From Peronospora farinosa (Eukaryota; Oomycota; Peronosporomycetes; Peronosporales; Peronosporaceae): a stretch of DNA of 11,894 bases. This document shows, in pieces, positions 8,288 through 11,894 of the stretch (the first letter of the stretch is position 1; each line of letters starts with the position of its first letter). Both the position numbers and the translations under genes were made by a program. The notes below the pieces were generated by a model. It made no database searches. It was not told where the DNA came from and saw only the letters and a list, made by a program, of their open reading frames with translations. The stretch spans positions 1 through 11,894 of the forward strand of contig CANTFK010000344.1 in assembly GCA_947646735.1 (NCBI GenBank), in the 5' to 3' direction.

Positions 8288-9037
8288 TCAAGTGATCGTC
8301 TGTACCATCCTTTCCGCAGTTCCATTGGCCTGCGGCCGGTAGGCCATTGTGACCCGCTGCTTTTGCCCAATCATGCGGTTGAAAGCGCGAAAGAAATCCG
8401 ACATAAAACTTGGTTCCCTGTCGTGTCGGATCGCCTCACTGGCCCCAAACCTTCGAAATACACATTCTTTGTACCCTTCTGTCACGGTTTGTGCCGACCT
8501 CGACGAGCTGGCCTTAGCAATTACATAACCAGTAAACAGGTCCACCCAGATCAACAGCTCCGTGTTTCCCTTAAACGACTTGGGCAACGATGGAATATGA
8601 TCCATCGCGATGACCTGAAATGGGTAGGTTGCCCGAACATTTCCTGGGGTCTTCCCTCGTAAGGTGGGTCCACCTTTTCCGGTCTCACAGTCGACACAAG
8701 TACCAACGAAGCGCTGTACACTTCGAAACAACCCTCTCCAATGGAAATGCCTTCGTATCCGCTGGTATGTGCGGCCGATTCCTTGGTGTCCCCCTTCAAG
8801 ACTCTTGTGATAATGGTGCAGAAAATCTTGTTGTAGGCTTTCGGGTATCACTAGCCGGATCCACCCATCGCGATCCTCTTCAGCTGTCCCTAGACCCGGA
8901 CAATACAACATAAGTCCGTCATCATCCAAAGCGTAATTCGTCTCGATCTTGCCGCATGCAAACGCCACTTCTGAGGGTAAACAGCCCCACTCACCCCGTA
9001 AGTAGAGCTTCAAATCGCGTATCCACATCTATTCGTC
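8288..9037 (-). pseudogene. Block C integrase: zinc-binding and DDE catalytic domains
   Basis: Integrase inserts the DNA copy into the host chromosome. From the Met at 9028: the HHCC zinc-binding domain lies at about 70-114 (HHYHKSLEGGHQG, then CVDC at 111-114) and the catalytic core at about 135-245. The catalytic triad is intact: Asp143 (codon 8600-8602, in IAMDHIPSLP), Asp203 (8420-8422, in RHDREPSF) and Glu239 (8312-8314, in QANGTAER), giving the expected DD35E spacing. The segment is bounded by stops at 9029-9031 and 8288-8290, but coding continues in the same frame on both sides. The Met is therefore an internal residue and not a true start. Confidence 0.93.
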
Positions 9038-9040
9038 TTA

Positions 9041-9646
9041 GGCAGCCGAAATTCGCTCAATCCGTATCCGTTGCACCACCTCTTCTTGCACAACCTCTGT
9101 CGGCATCCTGGACCGGACCCGAGACCTCGTGACAGCTGTAATTCGCATTGCTGGGATGGAATTCTTGGGTACCAAGAGTTCAGGCAGACGATTAATCTCT
9201 TCGAGGTCTTTACACTCTTCCTCAGGTATTATTTCGACACCTTGTTGCTGTTGCAAGGCCGCGTTAGCGAGACGGTCCGCACTCTGGTTCCATTCACGCT
9301 TCATGTGTAGAAACTCATGGGCTGGCCAGGAATGAAGCAGGTCCAGGGCCTTCAACCTTCGTACCGTAAGACCTGGTGCCTTGCATCCGATTTCCCCTCG
9401 CATCTGAGGGATTATCAGATTGAAATCACCGCACACCACCAGACGTCTACGATCCAATTTCTCCAGTAGGCTAAAACATAACAATAGGCCTTCATACTCT
9501 GCTTCGTTTACCGTTGCCTCCGTTAAATATCTTGATGCTGCTGCAATCACATTCTACCCTGGGAGTTGCCATACGATAGCACTGCAGGCTCCTCCTCCAC
9601 GTTTAATTAGTGCAGACCCATCGAAACTGACCACGTACAAGACCTC
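9041..9646 (-). pseudogene. Block C second RNase H (archaeal/plant-type), one in-frame stop
   Basis: RNase H removes the RNA strand from RNA-DNA hybrids during reverse transcription. After the Gypsy RNase H and a roughly 50-residue spacer there is a separate RNase H fold starting at EVLYVVSFDGSALIKRGGG (from 9646). All four catalytic residues are present: Asp 9620-9622 (FDGS), Glu 9497-9499 (NEAEYEGL), Asp 9425-9427 (VVCGDFNL) and Asp 9275-9277 (NQSADRLANAA). The domain ends at about 9248 and a linker runs to TAA 9038-9040. A TAG at 9554-9556 interrupts it between WQLPG and NVIAAASRYL; sequence on both sides is coherent. It looks like the RVT_3-type domain of dual-RNase-H Gypsy elements. Confidence 0.88.
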
Positions 9647-10199
9647 CTCGGGTTCGACTGTAGGAGGAACCACCGTGATAGCTTGGCGCGGGTGTTTCTT
9701 GGGGGCGATTGAAGATAGAATAGAGTCCACATTTTCGCGAGGCGTAATGGTTGCCGCTAATGTCCCCAGTATTTCATCTTCGCCGCGCTTACACTTGACC
9801 ACTTCTAACGTCCATTGGGACAGGAGCGCAGCCCAATTTCCAAGGCGACCTTGTAGACCAGGTGACCGGACTAACCACGCCAGTGTTGAGTGTCGGTTCA
9901 AGACCTTAACAGATCGGGTGACCAGCGACGAGTAACAAAGGTCTAGTATCCGCAATAGCGCCAACACTTCCTTGCCCACCAGCCCATAGTTGATCTCGTT
10001 TGGCTTCAATGTCCGACTCGTGAAATTTATCGGCATATACACCCTCCTCATATTCCTGCACCAGGGATGCCGAGATGGCCCCCTCACTGGCATAAACGAT
10101 GATGACCGGTTCTCGGCTAGGATCATAATGGCGGAGGATTGGGGCGGTGGCGATCTTATTCTTCAATATCGCAAAGGCCACCTGCACCAGAGTCCATCG
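9647..10199 (-). pseudogene. Block C first (Gypsy-type) RNase H, catalytic Asp lost, frame change inside
   Basis: The domain begins in the RT frame at about 10196 (WTLVQVAFAILKNKIATAPI), continues to EYEEGVY, and shifts frame near 10033. From there the frame beginning upstream at 10126 gives PINFTSRTLKPNEINYGLVG and KEVLALLRILDLCYSSL, to about 9797 (WAALLSQWTLEV). Compared with block A (GIYWPVTFLSRTLK), the break fits loss of two bases in the codon after Tyr. The first catalytic Asp (DAS in the family) is Tyr (YAS, codon 10092-10094) and the TDH motif is NRH (Arg codon 9893-9895). The Glu in KEVLALL remains. It probably now acts as a structural connection domain; a 50-residue spacer separates it from the second RNase H. 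Confidence 0.85.
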
Positions 10200-11777
10200 G
10201 TCTTCCTCCTGGTCACTCCTCTGGGTGTCCTCAGTCCCACTCATCTGGCGTCGTAATACGTGATAATCCACTTCTCTTAGCTCGTACAATATGGACGCAT
10301 AAATCGCGTAGTCTTCTAGAAACCGGCTATAGTAATTGAGACTTCCAAGAAACGACTGTATGGCTTTTAGGGTGGTGGGCAGCGGTAAGTCCACCAATGA
10401 CTGAAGATCCTTAGGGTGGGCCTCCAACCCCTCCGCGGATACTCGATGCCCAAGATAATCAACTTTTTTACATCCCCATGAACTTTTGACCGCGCTGATC
10501 GATAAATTCCACTTATCACAAACCTCCAATAGTATTTCCACTTTTAAGCATAGGTCATCCCATGATCCAGAGGCTACCAAAATATCATCGATATAAGACC
10601 GGCGTCCTAATATGGACTCCTCGGGGTCCGCTTCAGGTTGACCTATTTCGAACAGGTCAACCTGTTTCCCAGCGTTGGGCTTCGAGGAAATCGTTAGAAA
10701 TCCATATAGAGCGTTATCCAGCAATCTCTGATAGATCTGCGGTGCACTCTTTAGTCCAAACGGCATTCGTCTCCACTCAAACAATCCGAGCGGGGTTACA
10801 AACGCCGAGATTAAACGAGCTCGTTCAGTCAGGCTGACTATCCAAAAGCCGCTAGCCATATCCAGTGAGCAGTACCACAGGGCCTTATCTAGGTCTTCCG
10901 GCAACTCATTCACGAGAGGCATAGGGTACACCATAAGCCGCGTTAAGTCATTCACCATCCGGTAGTCAATGCACAGCCATATATCCACCCCATTCTTCTT
11001 AACAATAATTACAATTGGACTGGCCCATGAGGAGGTGGAATGCTGGATTATCTTGGATGACAAGAGGCCTTTTATCAGGTCTTCCAGCTTCTCCCTAAAT
11101 TGAGGGGCCACCTTCCGTACCCGTTGGGCGATTGGCCGTGCGTTCCCAACATCAATGTCGCACACTGCTCCTCGAGCCGCCGAGGGTAATGCGTTACCTT
11201 TTGCCATCAGCAAACGTCGTTTACTCAATATAATCTGGCGGAGGCGGTCTACCTCCTCCTTTGGGGTATCACCGGGGTCTGGGATCTGGATGTCTTCCAA
11301 CATAACTTCGTTTGTAGATGGGATGACCTCAGGGATAACAGACCAATTTTTGTCGATATCCTCGGCACATAAGTCTTCACTCTCGTGAACACAGACTTGG
11401 TCATCGGGAGTATCTACTTCAGCCTTGATGACCGGTGGACCCCCCTCTGGGTGGACCGGTGGACCCCCCTCTAGGTGGACCCTCTCCATATCGGTCCTAT
11501 CCTTAGATGATACCTTCTTGCCCACGCTAGCTCTAGCTGGTTGACCTCCATCGAGAGCCTCCCCTCCAGACTCCTGATCTGATGGTAATGACTCAGGGTC
11601 CCTCATAACAGACTCGTGCACCGCGTCAACCACTGGCACTTGGGTCCCCGTCCGTAGCAACATCTTCTGTGGAGTCGTGTACTGAGGTTTCTCGACCATC
11701 GAACCTTGGTACACTTCTTCTTGAGTGGTTTCTGCATCCTCCTCGACGGTGGTTGCTTGGTAGGCTAAATTTTCCAT
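10200..11777 (-). pseudogene. Block C protease-RT linker and reverse transcriptase
   Basis: The frame is open from 11777 for 623 codons to a stop at 9906-9908, with sense coding to about 10033. Residues 1-145 form the acidic linker, which matches block A only at its start and end. RT covers about 215-500: WASPIVIIVKKNG, LCIDYRMVNDLTR, catalytic SLDMASG (Asp306), MPFGLKSAPQIYQRLLDN, and YIDD at residues 395-398 (10584-10595). The thumb (YLGHRVSAEGLEAHPKDL) and FLGSLNYYSRFLEDYA follow. All three RT catalytic aspartates are present. A family-specific segment of about 30 residues (361-390) precedes YIDD. The Met at 11777 is not a real start: coding continues upstream in another frame. The RT part itself is unbroken, unlike block A. 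Confidence 0.92.
11430..11477. repeat. 24-bp in-frame tandem duplication in the block C linker
   Basis: Two adjacent 24-bp copies (11430-11453 and 11454-11477) start with GACCGGTGGACCCCCCTCT and differ at one base (GGG/AGG). On the - strand they encode an eight-residue repeat rich in EGGPPV within the disordered linker, with frame preserved. It looks like recent replication slippage. Confidence 0.85.
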
Positions 11778-11893
11778 TCAGCGTACCTCCTAGAACCAAC
11801 TGACACGAATCCTTGGGCCCGGGGAACCCGGTCCTTAGTCAGCCAAATGCCCAGCTTGGTATCCTCGTGTAGGATCAGGTCCTTGTCACTCAC
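11765..11893 (-). pseudogene. Block C pol segment upstream of the linker, running off the window
   Basis: This frame, offset from the RT frame, gives DKDLILHEDTKLGIWLTKDR, then GFVSVGSRRYAEW, then a stop at 11765-11767. Block A has the same stretch (GYVSVGSRRYDEWQTLAYEA) joined directly to the linker. Block C therefore changes frame around the TTTT at 11770-11773, most simply by loss of one base in the A-run of the - strand. The segment is the part of pol just after the protease, which itself lies outside the window. Confidence 0.8.
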
Positions 11894-11894
11894 A

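Larger units (their letters stand above)
7189..11894 (-). mobile_element. Block C: chromodomain Ty3/Gypsy retrotransposon with two RNase H domains
   Basis: Reading leftward from the right window edge: end of the protease-side region, acidic linker, RT, Gypsy RNase H, second RNase H, integrase, GPF module and chromodomain. All coding from about 10035 down to 7448 is in one frame, interrupted by single stops at 9554-9556 (TAG), 9038-9040 (TAA), 9029-9031 (TAG) and 8288-8290 (TGA). Frame changes occur near 11770 and 10033. It belongs to the same family as block A but is far less damaged. Gag, most of protease and the 5' LTR lie beyond 11894. The architecture resembles oomycete chromoviruses with an acquired RNase H that I recall as Chronos-like; this placement is from memory. 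Confidence 0.92.

Noticed and set aside
8039..8662. 207-residue open frame on the + strand
   Set aside because: It lies entirely over the integrase of block C on the opposite strand, whose catalytic DDE residues are clear; the + strand frame has no recognisable motif.
9038..9550. A stand-alone RNase H gene starting at 9550
   Set aside because: It begins with GTG immediately after an in-frame TAG, and the first catalytic Asp of the same fold lies upstream of that stop; it is one domain split by a stop.
9420..9935. 171-residue open frame on the + strand
   Set aside because: It is opposite the two RNase H domains of block C and has no recognisable features.
11777..11777. ATG at 11777 as the true start of a 623-residue gene
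   Set aside because: The protein upstream continues in another frame and matches block A directly, so the ATG is only an internal codon of the polyprotein exposed by a frame change.

Overview
This window looks like transposon-dense oomycete DNA, most likely from Phytophthora or a close relative. No complete host gene, RNA gene or CRISPR array is visible. The assignment rests on the retroelement type: two related Ty3/Gypsy copies whose RT reads YIDD with an unusual insert before it. The better copy also carries a second (archaeal-type) RNase H, an integrase and a C-terminal chromodomain. From memory, chromodomain Gypsy elements with an extra RNase H are known from oomycetes. The host call is inference.

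Layout. Block A (about 1-5621, + strand) is an old, heavily broken copy. It runs from a palindromic, GATC-rich 5' region through gag (gag core and three zinc knuckles), protease (DSG), an acidic linker, RT and the first RNase H, where it stops abruptly. I count about 105 GATC sites in this block, roughly five times chance; the rest of the window is near chance. Block B (about 5621-7188, + strand) is GC-richer and codes for an unrecognised Ser/Pro/Lys-rich protein. It has 20- and 15-residue tandem repeats, two in-frame stops and a frame change near its 3' end, and it ends in a conserved-looking C-terminal stretch. Block C (about 7189-11894 and beyond, - strand) is a second, much better preserved copy of the same element type, running leftward. 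It holds the linker, RT, first RNase H, second RNase H, integrase, GPF module and chromodomain. Its gag, protease and 5' LTR lie outside the window to the right.

How the parts work together. In an intact element Gag packages the RNA, protease cuts the polyprotein, RT and RNase H make the DNA, integrase inserts it, and the chromodomain can direct insertion to methyl-lysine-marked chromatin. Neither copy can make an uninterrupted polyprotein. A has at least ten stops and frame changes; C has four in-frame stops and two frame changes in the visible part.

Main points of interest: both copies share loss of catalytic aspartates in the first RNase H while the second RNase H in C keeps all four catalytic residues; both share a roughly 30-residue insert directly before YIDD; GATC enrichment is confined to A; and the block B protein family is unidentified.
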